A DNA stretch of 64,000 nucleotides, taken from contig JAXDBS010000032.1 of NCBI GenBank assembly GCA_034678545.1, positions 83,973-147,972 of the forward strand. The letters are read 5' to 3'. Position 1 is the stretch's first letter; each line of letters begins with the position of its first letter. The position numbers and the translations under genes were made by a program. Positions 17,644-27,266 of this stretch are shown piece by piece. The notes beneath the pieces are model-generated. The model ran no database searches. It was given only the letters and a program-made list of their open reading frames with translations, and had not been told where the DNA came from. The DNA comes from UBA5614 sp034678545. Its GTDB lineage: Bacteria; Cloacimonadota; Cloacimonadia; Cloacimonadales; Cloacimonadaceae.

Positions 17644-20148
17644 ATGTACCAGACCTTTCTGACCGACGCGCAGCTCAAGAGCGAGATCGAGCGCTGCGAA
17701 TACTGCGAGGAGAAGCCCTGCAAGACTGCCTGCCCGGCCGATTGCTCGCCGGCGGACTTCATCATGGCGGCGGCCAAAGGCATGCCGCAGGACTATAAAC
17801 GCGCTGCGGCGATGATCTTGGCCAGCAATCCCCTGGGCGGCATCTGCGGAGCCGTCTGCCCCGATTATCACTGCCAGCAGGCCTGTTCCCGGGAGGATTT
17901 TGACACGCCCGTCCAGATTCCCGCCGTGCAGGCCACCATCATCAAAAAAGCCCGGGAGCTGGGCCGGATGCCGGTCTTTGCCAAGCCCCGGGCCAATGGC
18001 AGAAAAGCGCTGGTGATTGGTGCCGGGCCAGCCGGATTGGGCGCGGGGGTGACCCTGGCGCAGTTCGGCTGGAGTGTGGATATCATTGATGAAAATGCCA
18101 GGGCGGGTGGAGCCTGCAACCTGATCCCGCAGCACCGTCTGGCGCCTGAGGTGCTGGACAGCGACATCGCCTTTCTGGAAAGCTCCTTCCACCTTAGATT
18201 CAAGTTCGGGGAGCGTGTCGGCGCGCAGCTGGAGCTCTTCAAAAAAGACTACGACGCCATCGTGCTTACAGTCGGTCTGACCGAGCCCGTCAAACTGGAC
18301 ATCCCAGGTCAGGAGGCCGTGCGCTGGGGCATGGACTTCCTGAAAAGCAGGGATGAAAAACTGGTCTCCGGTAAAAGAGTGGCCGTGGTGGGCGGAGCCA
18401 TCGGAGCCGATATCGCCCTGACGGCAAAGCAGCTGGGCGCAGCCCATGTAGAGATGATCGTCCTGGAGAGCTTTGCCGAAATGCCCCTGACCGCGGTGGA
18501 AAAACAGGAGCTGATCGGGGCGGGAGTCCATATCACCAACCGCACCCGGATCGCCGAGGTCTTGCATGACAAGGGAAAAGTCAAAGCCGTCAAAACCAGG
18601 CCTGTGATGCTGCCCGAGGGGGAAAGCTTCCATCCTTCCAGGGTTCAGGACGAGCCCGGCAGCGGCGAGCAGACGCGCCCCTTCGATCTTGTCTTCATGG
18701 CCATCGGCAACCGCTCCAGCCTGAAGCCGGCGGATTTCGCGCCCTGCATATTCGATCTTTCAGACAAGGCCGCGTCAAGTTCTGTGTGCTGTTCGGGCGA
18801 CATGGTGAACGGCCCCACCACTGTGGTGGAAGCCGTGGCGGCGGGCAAGAACACAGCTTTCACCATTGAGGCGCAATTCTCGAAAACGGAAAAGCCCTTA
18901 ATAGACAAGCCGACCAAGAGCTGGTTACCCATTCCCGGCAGCATCATGAAACCCGTACCGCTGGAAGCGAAGTTCTTCGGACGCCGCATCCGCAGCCCCT
19001 TCCTGCTTTCCGCGGCTCCTCCCACCGACGGTTATGAACAAATGAAAAAAGCCTACGAGGCGGGCTGGGCGGGCGGCATCATGAAAACTGCCTTTGACAA
19101 CGTCCCCATCCACATCCCGGGCGAATACATGATCGTCTTTAATGAAGATACCTACGGCAACTGTGACAACGTCTCCGAGCATAACATTGACCGCGTCTGC
19201 GGGGAGATTCAGCAACTCATAAAAGAGTTTCCGGACCGGCTGACCATGGCCAGCACCGGAGGGCCCGTCACCGGGGACGACGCGTCTGACCAGGCGGGCT
19301 GGCAAAGCAACACCAGAAAGCTGGAGGCCGCCGGCGCCATGGGCATCGAATACAGCCTTTCCTGCCCCCAGGGCGGCGACGGCACGCACGGCGACATCGT
19401 TTCCCAAAACGCCGGACTTACCGCCAAAATCATTGACTGGGTCATGCAGGTCGGCGATGCCAATATCCCCAAGCTGTTCAAGCTGACCGGCGCCGTTACT
19501 TCCATCGTGCCCATCATCGACGCCATCAAGGCTGTCTTTGACAGGTATCCGGACAAGAAGGCGGGCGTCACTTTGGCCAACACCTTTCCCACCCTCGCTT
19601 TCCGCGACAAGCCACGCGGCAGGTGGGACGAAGGAGTGCTGTTTGGCATGTCTGGCGAAGGCGTCCTGCCCATCAGCTATCTGACCATTTCCCGCGCTGC
19701 CGGCCGGGGCGTTTCCATCTCAGGCAACGGCGGCCCCATGGACTACAAAGCTGCAGCCGATTTTCTGGCATTGGGGGCGGAAACGGTCCAGTTCTGCACC
19801 ATCGTCGAAAAGTATGGCTACCACATTATCGACGAACTGGAAAGCGGCCTGTCGTACCTCATGGAAGCACGCAATATCAAGAGCGTAAAGGAACTGGTCG
19901 GCATCGCTCTGCCCAGTCCGGTCACCGATTTCATGGATCTTCCCCCCAAACAGAAGGTTTCCTCAGTAAACAAAGAGCTCTGCGTGCATTGCGGCAACTG
20001 CACCCGCTGCCCCTACCTGGCGATTTCGCTTGACGAAGATAAAATTCCCGTCATTGATGAAGACAAGTGCGTGGGCTGCTCCCTCTGCGTGCAGAAGTGC
20101 TTTGCCGGCGCGCTGGTGATGAGGGATGTCTCCAAACAGGAAGCATAG
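17644..20148 (+). CDS. Dihydropyrimidine dehydrogenase-like Fe-S flavoprotein (PreT-PreA fusion/YgfK-like)
   Basis: This 834-residue protein has four parts. Residues 1-120 form a helical Fe-S domain (CEYCEEKPCKTACP and CGAVCPDYHCQQAC). Residues 120-420 are an FAD/NAD(P) reductase (VIGAGPAGLGAG and VAVVGGAIGADIA). Residues 440-775 are a dihydroorotate-dehydrogenase-like FMN barrel with EYSLSCPQGG, whose cysteine matches the catalytic one of dihydropyrimidine dehydrogenase. The last 60 residues hold two [4Fe-4S] sites (CVHCGNCTRCP and CVGCSLCVQKC). It is laid out like mammalian DPYD but shorter. Reduction of uracil/thymine, or of a purine product, with NAD(P)H is inferred. YgfK, the equivalent partner in enterobacteria, is the main alternative name. 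Confidence 0.82.
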   Translation: MYQTFLTDAQLKSEIERCEYCEEKPCKTACPADCSPADFIMAAAKGMPQDYKRAAAMILASNPLGGICGAVCPDYHCQQACSREDFDTPVQIPAVQATIIKKARELGRMPVFAKPRANGRKALVIGAGPAGLGAGVTLAQFGWSVDIIDENARAGGACNLIPQHRLAPEVLDSDIAFLESSFHLRFKFGERVGAQLELFKKDYDAIVLTVGLTEPVKLDIPGQEAVRWGMDFLKSRDEKLVSGKRVAVVGGAIGADIALTAKQLGAAHVEMIVLESFAEMPLTAVEKQELIGAGVHITNRTRIAEVLHDKGKVKAVKTRPVMLPEGESFHPSRVQDEPGSGEQTRPFDLVFMAIGNRSSLKPADFAPCIFDLSDKAASSSVCCSGDMVNGPTTVVEAVAAGKNTAFTIEAQFSKTEKPLIDKPTKSWLPIPGSIMKPVPLEAKFFGRRIRSPFLLSAAPPTDGYEQMKKAYEAGWAGGIMKTAFDNVPIHIPGEYMIVFNEDTYGNCDNVSEHNIDRVCGEIQQLIKEFPDRLTMASTGGPVTGDDASDQAGWQSNTRKLEAAGAMGIEYSLSCPQGGDGTHGDIVSQNAGLTAKIIDWVMQVGDANIPKLFKLTGAVTSIVPIIDAIKAVFDRYPDKKAGVTLANTFPTLAFRDKPRGRWDEGVLFGMSGEGVLPISYLTISRAAGRGVSISGNGGPMDYKAAADFLALGAETVQFCTIVEKYGYHIIDELESGLSYLMEARNIKSVKELVGIALPSPVTDFMDLPPKQKVSSVNKELCVHCGNCTRCPYLAISLDEDKIPVIDEDKCVGCSLCVQKCFAGALVMRDVSKQEA

Positions 20149-20160
20149 TTCGTGTGACAG

Positions 20161-20221
20161 TCCCGCTTGTGCCTTGGCCGTGTCTTCAGACTGCATTCCG
20201 GTGGCTGCAGGGCAAGCGGGA
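20161..20221. repeat. Inverted repeat in the leader of the ferredoxin gene
   Basis: TCCCGCTTG at 20161-20169 is the exact complement of CAAGCGGGA at 20213-20221, with 43 bases between. It lies in the 118-base gap before the ferredoxin gene and could form a long-loop mRNA hairpin. There is no T run, so it is not a terminator. Confidence 0.35.
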
Positions 20222-20266
20222 GGAGCATAACGATGCTATGAAATCTCAGAAGGAGGTTTTGGAAAT

Positions 20267-20830
20267 ATGAGCTTTATCGTTAAACATCGCAGGCTGCTGC
20301 TGGGTCTGCTGATCCTGTCCCTGCTGGCCGTTATGTCCCTGAGCGTGATCCTGGCCTCGGACGCCGGCACGGAAAGCCGTTCCCTGAGCGGGAAGCTGAG
20401 CATTGACAAGGACCGTTACATCCTGCAGAGCGGCAGGGAGAAACTGATCCTGTGCTTCCTGCCGCCGGCGGCCCTGGACAGCCTGGGCTTCCGTCCGGAG
20501 GAAGGCGACGAACTCTCCGTAAACGGCTACATCAGCAAATACGTGCTGGTGGTGCAGGACACTGTCTGGAAAGGGCGCAGCTACGTTTTCCGGGACAGCC
20601 TGTATCAGTTCACGCGGCCGGAAACAGGGACCTGGGCCGTGGACCCGGTTGCCTGCAACGGCTGCGGCGTGTGTGTCAATCCCTGTCCAGGCGGCGCCAT
20701 CATGTTGGAAAAAACTCCCAAGGGCACCAAGGCCGTGATCGACCAATCCCTCTGTATGGGCTGCAATATCTGTGTGACCGGCAATAACTTCAATTACAGG
20801 GGCTGCCCGCTCAAGGCGATCTCCAAATAG
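20267..20830 (+). CDS. Membrane-anchored ferredoxin-like protein
   Basis: This 187-residue protein starts with an uncleaved-looking membrane anchor (HRRLLLGLLILSLLAVMSL), then about 90 residues of beta-rich sequence that I do not recognise, and a C-terminal two-cluster ferredoxin module. The first cluster is CNGCGVCVNPCP. The second is CMGCNICV followed eleven residues later by GCP, an expanded spacing that departs from the usual CX2CX2CX3CP. The start is firm: AGAAGGAGGT stands just upstream. It lies between the flavoprotein and the CcdA-like gene and could carry electrons between the catabolic enzymes and the membrane. Confidence 0.8.
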   Translation: MSFIVKHRRLLLGLLILSLLAVMSLSVILASDAGTESRSLSGKLSIDKDRYILQSGREKLILCFLPPAALDSLGFRPEEGDELSVNGYISKYVLVVQDTVWKGRSYVFRDSLYQFTRPETGTWAVDPVACNGCGVCVNPCPGGAIMLEKTPKGTKAVIDQSLCMGCNICVTGNNFNYRGCPLKAISK

Positions 20831-20885
20831 GAGGCAAAAACCGGATTTGTGAATATGGCGCCGAGGGATTGAGGCTGTTCATCCA

Positions 20886-21869
20886 ATGATCTGGCCAACC
20901 CTGCTGGAAGGCTTCCTGCTTGGCCTTTCCACCGGAACCTTGTGCCTGCTCACCTGCGCTCCCATCTATCTGCCCTATCTGGTCTCCGAAGACCGCAGCC
21001 TGAAAAAGAGCTTTTACAAGGTCATGGAAATCAGCGCAGGGCGCTTCCTGGCCTATCTTTTGTTCGGCGCCCTGGCCGGCTGGCTGGGTTCCTTTCTGCC
21101 GCAGCGGGAGCGGACGCTGTTTACCAGCTTCTCTTTTATCCTATTGTCTGTCTTCCTGATTTTAAATGTGATCCGCACCCACAGGGCCGAGCAGCGCTGC
21201 AGCGTCCCGGGTTGGCTGAAACTCACCAACAGCGCCTTCCTGCTGGGCGTCTTTACCGGAGTGAACTTCTGCCCTTCCTTCCTGATCGCTTTGACCAAGT
21301 CCTTCGACCTGGGAGGCGTGGGAGGAGGCGTTCTGCTGTTCCTGGGCTTTTTCTGCGGCACGACCCTGTTCCTGTTGCCGCTGGCCTTTGGCGGCCTGCT
21401 TACCGCGGTGGGGAGGATCAAGCAACTGGCCCGCCTGGCCTCTTTGCTGATCGCGGCCTGGTTCATCTGGCAGGGCGGGGCCAATCTGTATCAAGCTTGG
21501 AGGAACACGCAGGCGCGCGTGATCGATCCCCTGGACACAGCCTTCACCGCTTTGGTGCTGACCGAGCCGCGGGACAGCGTCTATGCCAATGCCTTGGCCG
21601 ACAGCCTCAGCCGGTTTTATGCAAAGCCTCCGCGCGTGCTGAAATACACTGCCCTTCCCGCCGGGCCGATGGATACTGATCCCGGCAGCACCATCTTCTT
21701 TATCACGGACTCCCTCTGGCGGCCCGCTTCTGAACAGGATTGGGATAGTTATAACTATGTCATCGTCCCGGCCGGATTTTCCATCCCCCAGATAATAATC
21801 TTTCTGCAGACCTACAGCTTCAAGGTGGCCAAAGGGAAAGGCTTCCACTGGTCGTTCGAGCAGAAGTAA
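20886..21869 (+). CDS. CcdA/DsbD-TM-like membrane protein with extra C-terminal domain
   Basis: This 327-residue protein has about six membrane helices in two halves, each with a cysteine-proline type motif: LLTCAPIYLPYL (Cys24) and GVNFCPSFLIAL (Cys129). That pair is what CcdA/DsbD transmembrane domains use to pass thiol electrons across the membrane; sulfite-exporter TauE/SafE-type proteins are related in shape. After residue 215 comes a soluble region of about 110 residues without motifs I know. As last gene of the right wing, directly after a membrane ferredoxin, it may move reducing power outward, which is inference only. Confidence 0.72.
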   Translation: MIWPTLLEGFLLGLSTGTLCLLTCAPIYLPYLVSEDRSLKKSFYKVMEISAGRFLAYLLFGALAGWLGSFLPQRERTLFTSFSFILLSVFLILNVIRTHRAEQRCSVPGWLKLTNSAFLLGVFTGVNFCPSFLIALTKSFDLGGVGGGVLLFLGFFCGTTLFLLPLAFGGLLTAVGRIKQLARLASLLIAAWFIWQGGANLYQAWRNTQARVIDPLDTAFTALVLTEPRDSVYANALADSLSRFYAKPPRVLKYTALPAGPMDTDPGSTIFFITDSLWRPASEQDWDSYNYVIVPAGFSIPQIIIFLQTYSFKVAKGKGFHWSFEQK

Positions 21870-21925
21870 CGCAGAAGAAAATCTAAAAGGATATTATCCT
21901 ATTTGATAAGCCCGAGGCCGGCACT

Positions 21926-22513
21926 TCAACGGAATTCCACTTCGAAGTCAGTATCCGGAAGGTAGTTTTGATACTCCCACCGGAAGCAGCGCCTGCCGCC
22001 TCTTACTGAAATCTCCGGATCAGATAAAGTCAGCTTTAATACCTGCAGTTTGTTGCTTGTGATTAATGTGTACTTGGCCAATTCCAGCGGCTTGCCCCAG
22101 CTTTGGGTGGACCGCAGGACATACCTTGCCGAGTTGCCTTTCAGCTTCTGCCGGTATGAAATATGGCATTCCGCAATTGTTTGGGCGGGGAGGCTCAATT
22201 CAAACCAGAAACCCTGTTGACTAACTGATAAGATCTTAACTTTTTGTCCGGGAAGAGGATCTTTCAATTTGAGTTTAACTCTTTCCGCCGGCGCATTCAA
22301 GCTGTCCGCCGGGATGGGGAAAAACAGCTGCCGGATTACCACATTCCCTGTATTGTTGCTGAACCAGTAGTTGCCGTTGACTTTGAACCAGTCCTGATCC
22401 AGCTTGAACTCCAGTTCCTCCTGGATGAATTCCAGGCTACCCGGGCCGGCGGCGGCAAGGCTCAGGCAGGCCAGCAGGAGCAGGCCGGCAAGACAGAATT
22501 CCATTGCAAACAC
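21926..22513 (-). CDS. Secreted protein of unknown function
   Basis: This protein of about 195 residues begins with a clear signal peptide (MEFCLAGLLLLACLSLAAAG) and continues with alternating hydrophobic and polar residues typical of beta structure, ending in DTDFEVEFR. I do not recognise the family. A GTG at 22511-22513 overlaps the TAG stop of the next gene upstream (TAGTG), and an ATG lies three codons later at 22504; either gives the same mature protein. The overlap suggests translational coupling to the FlgD-tailed secreted protein. Confidence 0.7.
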   Translation of the reverse strand: MFAMEFCLAGLLLLACLSLAAAGPGSLEFIQEELEFKLDQDWFKVNGNYWFSNNTGNVVIRQLFFPIPADSLNAPAERVKLKLKDPLPGQKVKILSVSQQGFWFELSLPAQTIAECHISYRQKLKGNSARYVLRSTQSWGKPLELAKYTLITSNKLQVLKLTLSDPEISVRGGRRCFRWEYQNYLPDTDFEVEFR

Positions 22514-23547
22514 TATTTATTTATGGTAATGGCCGTCGTATCCACTATCCTGTTGTTGCTGATCAGCCTGGCCAGATAATGGCCTGAACCGATATCTGCA
22601 GGGGGTTGCCAGCTGGCCGCGCCTTTGGAGCTCATCCGGATCTGCTGCAGGAATCTGCCTTTGGCGTCATAGATCCTGATGCAGCTTTCCCTGCCGAGTT
22701 TGGCGTCGCCGGCATAGGAGAAGCCGATCCGGTCCGAGGCCATGCTGTTAAACGGATTGGGATAGCCCCGCAAGCCGGTTTTAACCACTGGGATAACCTC
22801 TTCCGCATTGGCGGTCATGCTGATGGTGACGGGAATGACCGTGGTCTGATGCGGCTCCAGGAAGCGGCTCTGCTCATAGACCACCTCGTTGGTCTGGGGA
22901 TGCCTGACATTGACGTAGCAGCAGGTGGCCGGCAGCAGGATGGAAAAGATACCATTCTCATCCGTGGATTGGGTGACCCAGGCCAGGGAGATCCAGACCG
23001 GGGCGCCGCTGACCGGGCCTCCGAACTGGTCAGTGACCATGATGATCAGCGTATCGCAGGCCACCGGATCGTAGGCATGGGTTCCTGGTGTGGGCGGCTC
23101 ATCCTTGGCCAGGACATGGCCGTCCATGGTATGCACCCGCGCGGCCGACTGGCCCGGGGCGATAGCGCTGATCTCGCTGTAGGTGCAGTTGCCCCAGCGG
23201 TACCAGGTGTTGCCGACAAATTCGCTGCCGTTGTCGAAATAGATCTGCAGCGTGTCAACCTCCGGGTTCAGGACGAAGCCCGGCAGCAGGGCCGTGACGT
23301 CAAGCACGTACGGATAGTCTGAAATGGCTCCCGCCTGCGGGATGGCCACATCCATGGCGTCGTTGACGAGGTGGATGTCGGCCAGGTCCACGGTTTGGTT
23401 GTTGAAACTGAAATTCATGCACAGCTCCAGCATCAGGTGCCCCTGATCGTTGAACCAGAGCTCGGAAAGGACTTCGGGCATGATGGGATTGGCAGCCAAG
23501 GCCAGGGATAGAACCAATGCCGCCAGGGTCATGAGCGCAGCTTTCAT
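22513..23547 (-). CDS. Secreted protein with FlgD-like C-terminal sorting domain
   Basis: This 344-residue protein has a signal peptide (MKAALMTLAALVLSLALAAN), a beta-rich body including a carboxypeptidase-regulatory-like segment near residues 180-235 (DTLIIMVTDQFGGPVSGAPV), and a terminal domain beginning RGYPNPFNSMASDRIGFSY and ending LARLISNNRIVDTTAITIN. The YPNPFN motif marks the FlgD-like/type A sorting domain used for secretion and surface attachment in the FCB group. I chose the ATG at 23545-23547 because CGGGAGGTAGAT precedes it. Function unknown; a surface adhesin or envelope protein is likely. Confidence 0.78.
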   Translation of the reverse strand: MKAALMTLAALVLSLALAANPIMPEVLSELWFNDQGHLMLELCMNFSFNNQTVDLADIHLVNDAMDVAIPQAGAISDYPYVLDVTALLPGFVLNPEVDTLQIYFDNGSEFVGNTWYRWGNCTYSEISAIAPGQSAARVHTMDGHVLAKDEPPTPGTHAYDPVACDTLIIMVTDQFGGPVSGAPVWISLAWVTQSTDENGIFSILLPATCCYVNVRHPQTNEVVYEQSRFLEPHQTTVIPVTISMTANAEEVIPVVKTGLRGYPNPFNSMASDRIGFSYAGDAKLGRESCIRIYDAKGRFLQQIRMSSKGAASWQPPADIGSGHYLARLISNNRIVDTTAITINK

Positions 23548-23887
23548 ATCTACCTCCCGGTTACTATTATTAATATGCATTAATCAAGCCAATCCGAACC
23601 GGGAATCGATTTACAGATGCCTTTTTATCTGCAGAAAACATGGCCTGACCTGACGCTCTGTCTCCCGGGGGAGGAGTTGACAGTTTTCCCGCCTGTGCTT
23701 TCCCTGCTTACATTCATTCGCGATGCATCGGTGCCTACCTGTAAAACCCCGGGAAAGGCCGCCGCATTGCCACGACAAACAAGCAGGCAGGCTGTGGGGG
23801 GAGAGCTGTCGGACAGATAGCAACTGATTTGGAATGGAATTTTCTTATTGACTCCACAGGACATATGAAAAAGAGGTAAAGAAAACC
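23548..23887. other. Divergent intergenic region, no gene seen
   Basis: This 340-base gap lies between two secreted-protein genes read in opposite directions, so promoters for both should be here. The short open frames have no ribosome-binding site and no recognisable product. I see no convincing -35/-10 pair, hairpin or repeat. Confidence 0.5.
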
Positions 23888-26800
23888 ATGAATATGAGGT
23901 ATATAATGAAACGGCTGACATTCATTCTGGCGCTGCTGTTCCTGTCTGGAATATCGGTGCTGACGGCTGCGGGCTATGACCCGGACTGGAGTTATCCCAA
24001 TGTCATCATGACCTGTTTCAAGATGGAGTCCATCGGCAGGTTTGACGGTACAATAGAATTCACGATGAAGGACGGCGTGGTCCGGACCAACATGGAATCC
24101 TTCAACGCATTGGCAAAAAGATACAGAATAGTGGACCTCAGACAGGCGCACGAATATGTCAAGGAACCCAGCTGGAATGAGGAAGGCAGATACCTGCAAT
24201 GCGTGTACCGGGTGATCCTGGCGGACGACAAGGAAATGGACGCGGCGGCGGCGGCCATCGGCAAGGACCCGAACGTGCTGTACGCCGAGTTCGAGACCAT
24301 CAACCGCCTGAAGTACGTGCCCAACGACCCGCTAGTCTTGCAGCAGTACGCTTTGGACGTGATGCGCTGCTTCGAAGCCTGGGACTTTGTTACAGGCAGC
24401 AACCAAGTGGTCATCGGCATTTCCGATTCCGGCGTTAAATGGAATCATCCCGACCTCATGGACAACATCTGGATCAACGCCGAGGAAGCCGTCGGCGTGA
24501 CTATCAACTGGTCCAACGGCACCTTTTCAGGCACGGACGGGATCGACAATGACGGCAACGGCAAGATCGACGACGTGCTGGGCTGGGACTTCTACGGCTC
24601 CGGGGACAACAACCCCTACCAGGATTTCGCGGCCAATGACCACGGCACGCATGTGGCAGGCTGCGCCGGCGCCGTCTTCAACAACGGCATCGGGGTCAGC
24701 GGGACCTGTCCCGTGGTCAAGATCCTGTGCACCAAGGGCGCTTCCAACCTATCTCCGATGAACGGTATTTCGGGCGGCTACGACCAGGCCAAATACGCTG
24801 CCGAAAACGGGGCCGCCGTGGTCAACGCCTCCTGGGGAGGGCAATGCACCAGTCTCAATTACGCCAACCAGGTGGTCAACTACATCACCAACCTGGGCTG
24901 CCTGTTCGTGACCGCGGCCGGCAACGACAACACCGAGCACAACGCCGCCTACCTGGACGCCCCGGCCGACTGCACCAATGCGCTCTGCGTGGCGGCCACG
25001 ACCATGAACGACTATAAAGTGGACTTTTCCGATTACGGCGCGCCCATCGACATCTGCGCTCCGGGCCAGGCCATCTTCAGCACCATCATTGAAGACAATG
25101 GTTATGCCGCCTACGACGGCACGTCCATGGCCTCTCCGCTGGCCGCGGGAGTGGCGGGGCTGGTCAAGGCCATGCACCCCGAACTGACAGCCCTGGAATT
25201 GAGGCAGCGGCTGATGGACACGGCGGACTGGATCTATGACGAAAATCCGGATTACGCCCCGCCCTCCGCCTCCCAGTACATGCTGGGCACGGGCCGGGTC
25301 AACGCCTACGCCGCCACCATGTATGACAAGATCCCCTACCTCGTGGTGGAAGACAATGCTTTGGTTGAACTGGACGGCGACGGCGACGGTGTGCCCAATC
25401 CAGGCGAACTCGTCCGCCTCAACATCCAGGTCACCAACCTGATGGACGAATACACGGGCCTGATGTGGATGACGGCAACCAACGTGACCGCCACCCTGCG
25501 CTGCGAAATGCCCGGCGTCGTGGTGGTGGACTCCGTGACCGCCTTCGGCAACCTGGGGGCCGGCGCTTCCAACTGGAATCTGAACGACCCTCTCACCTTC
25601 CAGACCGTTTCCACCCTGCCCTCCGTGCCCATTCCCTTTGAACTGCACCTGACGGCCAACTCCGGCGCGCAGTATCCTTATGCCAAGAGCAGGTTCTTTG
25701 AGGTTGAGCTTTCCCTGGTCCATCCGGACTGGCCGATCGATCTCAACGGCGCTTCCCAGTCCTCCGCCTGCATCGTCAATTATGACGGCACTGCTGACAA
25801 GGAAGTCATCTTTGGCGACCAGACCGGCAAGATCCACGCCGTCAAGACTGACGCAACCGAACTGCCCGGCTTTCCCTACACCGCTCCCGCCGGTATCATC
25901 GGTTCGCCCGCCATGGCCGACATCAACGGCGACGGGCACAGGGAGATCGTGGCCAACGTCAACAACACCTCCATCATCTGCGTCAGCCACACCGGCGAAC
26001 TGCTCTGGAGCGCGCCCTCCGGCGGCGTCCTGGTCGGCAACCCCATCATCGCCAACGTCAACGGCTCCGGCTCTCCGGAGATCATAGCCTTTACGCAAAA
26101 CCGCTACATCGTGGTCCTTACCTCCACAGGGACCAATTATCCGAATTTCCCGCTCCAGATCGAAGGAGCCATGCTGGCTGGCGGAGCGGTGGCCGACCTC
26201 GATCTGGACGGCAACCTGGAGATCGTGGTCGCCACCCTGACCGGCAAGCTGCACGCCATCAAAAGCACGGACGGTCAGAGCATGCCCAATTTCCCGTACA
26301 ACCTGGGCTCCGCTTCCCGCAACCATCCCACGATCGCCAACCTGGACGGCGATCCCAATCCGGAGATCCTCATCCCCACCTATTCCGACTGCCAGCTCTT
26401 CGCCATCAACCACGACGGCAGCCAGCTCTTCCAGAAAAACATCGGGGCGCAGGTCAAATCCGGCGCCGTAGTGGCAGACGTCAACAATGACAACGCCGTG
26501 GAGATAATCCTGGTGACCTATCCCGGCGACCTCTATGTCATGAACGCCGGCGGCGTCAACCTGGGCGGCTTCCCGGTCAGCGTCGGCCAGAACGTGGAAA
26601 GCACGCCCGTGGTGGCGCGCTTTGACGGCTCCGGCCTCAGCGGGATCATCTTCGGCGACACCAACGGCTTTCTGCATTCCTACCGCAGCGACCTGACGGA
26701 ATCGCCCAACTTCCCAATCCCCCTCAGCGGCAACCTCAAGGTTTCCGCCGCCGTGTCCGACCTGGAAGGGGACGGCGACCTTGACATCCTGCTGCCCAAC

Positions 26801-27211
26801 GACGCGGGTTTCTTCCTGGTCGACATCAAGCGCCCCACCATCGAGTATGAGTGGCCGTTCTTCATGTACAACCTCAGCCGCAGCGGCAATCTGTACCAGA
26901 CCACTCCCGTCACGGACTCCGAGGTTCACGTCATGACCGACAACCTGGGCGTCAACCATCCCAATCCATTCAGGGATGCGACTGTCATTAGTTTCGCGCT
27001 CAAGCAGCCCGCCCCCGTCAGCCTTGCCATCTACAACCTGAAGGGGCAGAAGGTGCGCACCCTGGTCAGCGGCAAGAAAGATGCGGGCCGCCAGGAAGTG
27101 AGCTGGGACGGCAGGGATGAAAACGCTGAGCCCGTGGCCAGCGGCGTCTATCTCTACCGCATGCAGGCAGGCAGTTACAGCGCCACGCGCAAGCTGATGC
27201 TGATGAAATAA
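23888..27211 (+). CDS. Secreted subtilisin-like serine protease with repeat domain and sorting tail
   Basis: This 1107-residue exported protease has a signal peptide, a propeptide of about 110 residues and an S8 domain with the full triad: Asp180 in GISDSGVKW, His252 in NDHGTHVAG and Ser413 in GTSMASP. Residues about 490-610 look like a C-terminal jelly-roll. Residues about 620-1000 form repeats with ADINGDGHREI, ADLDLDGNLEI and ANLDGDPNPEI, calcium-binding loops typical of FG-GAP/VCBS beta propellers. The end (NHPNPFRDATVISF...GVYLYRM) is a FlgD-like sorting domain. GAGGT lies upstream of the start. It is followed by a strong terminator. Likely role: extracellular protein breakdown. Confidence 0.92.
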   Translation: MNMRYIMKRLTFILALLFLSGISVLTAAGYDPDWSYPNVIMTCFKMESIGRFDGTIEFTMKDGVVRTNMESFNALAKRYRIVDLRQAHEYVKEPSWNEEGRYLQCVYRVILADDKEMDAAAAAIGKDPNVLYAEFETINRLKYVPNDPLVLQQYALDVMRCFEAWDFVTGSNQVVIGISDSGVKWNHPDLMDNIWINAEEAVGVTINWSNGTFSGTDGIDNDGNGKIDDVLGWDFYGSGDNNPYQDFAANDHGTHVAGCAGAVFNNGIGVSGTCPVVKILCTKGASNLSPMNGISGGYDQAKYAAENGAAVVNASWGGQCTSLNYANQVVNYITNLGCLFVTAAGNDNTEHNAAYLDAPADCTNALCVAATTMNDYKVDFSDYGAPIDICAPGQAIFSTIIEDNGYAAYDGTSMASPLAAGVAGLVKAMHPELTALELRQRLMDTADWIYDENPDYAPPSASQYMLGTGRVNAYAATMYDKIPYLVVEDNALVELDGDGDGVPNPGELVRLNIQVTNLMDEYTGLMWMTATNVTATLRCEMPGVVVVDSVTAFGNLGAGASNWNLNDPLTFQTVSTLPSVPIPFELHLTANSGAQYPYAKSRFFEVELSLVHPDWPIDLNGASQSSACIVNYDGTADKEVIFGDQTGKIHAVKTDATELPGFPYTAPAGIIGSPAMADINGDGHREIVANVNNTSIICVSHTGELLWSAPSGGVLVGNPIIANVNGSGSPEIIAFTQNRYIVVLTSTGTNYPNFPLQIEGAMLAGGAVADLDLDGNLEIVVATLTGKLHAIKSTDGQSMPNFPYNLGSASRNHPTIANLDGDPNPEILIPTYSDCQLFAINHDGSQLFQKNIGAQVKSGAVVADVNNDNAVEIILVTYPGDLYVMNAGGVNLGGFPVSVGQNVESTPVVARFDGSGLSGIIFGDTNGFLHSYRSDLTESPNFPIPLSGNLKVSAAVSDLEGDGDLDILLPNDAGFFLVDIKRPTIEYEWPFFMYNLSRSGNLYQTTPVTDSEVHVMTDNLGVNHPNPFRDATVISFALKQPAPVSLAIYNLKGQKVRTLVSGKKDAGRQEVSWDGRDENAEPVASGVYLYRMQAGSYSATRKLMLMK

Positions 27212-27234
27212 ATCTTCGGTCCAAGTTATGATAA

Positions 27235-27266
27235 AGGCACTGCCCATGGCGGCAGTGCCTTTTTTT
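27235..27266 (+). terminator. Intrinsic terminator after the subtilase gene
   Basis: AGGCACTGCC pairs with GGCAGTGCCT (ten pairs, six-base loop) and is followed by a run of T residues, 24 bases after the stop codon. The reverse side has only a short T run, so it acts mainly rightward. Confidence 0.9.
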
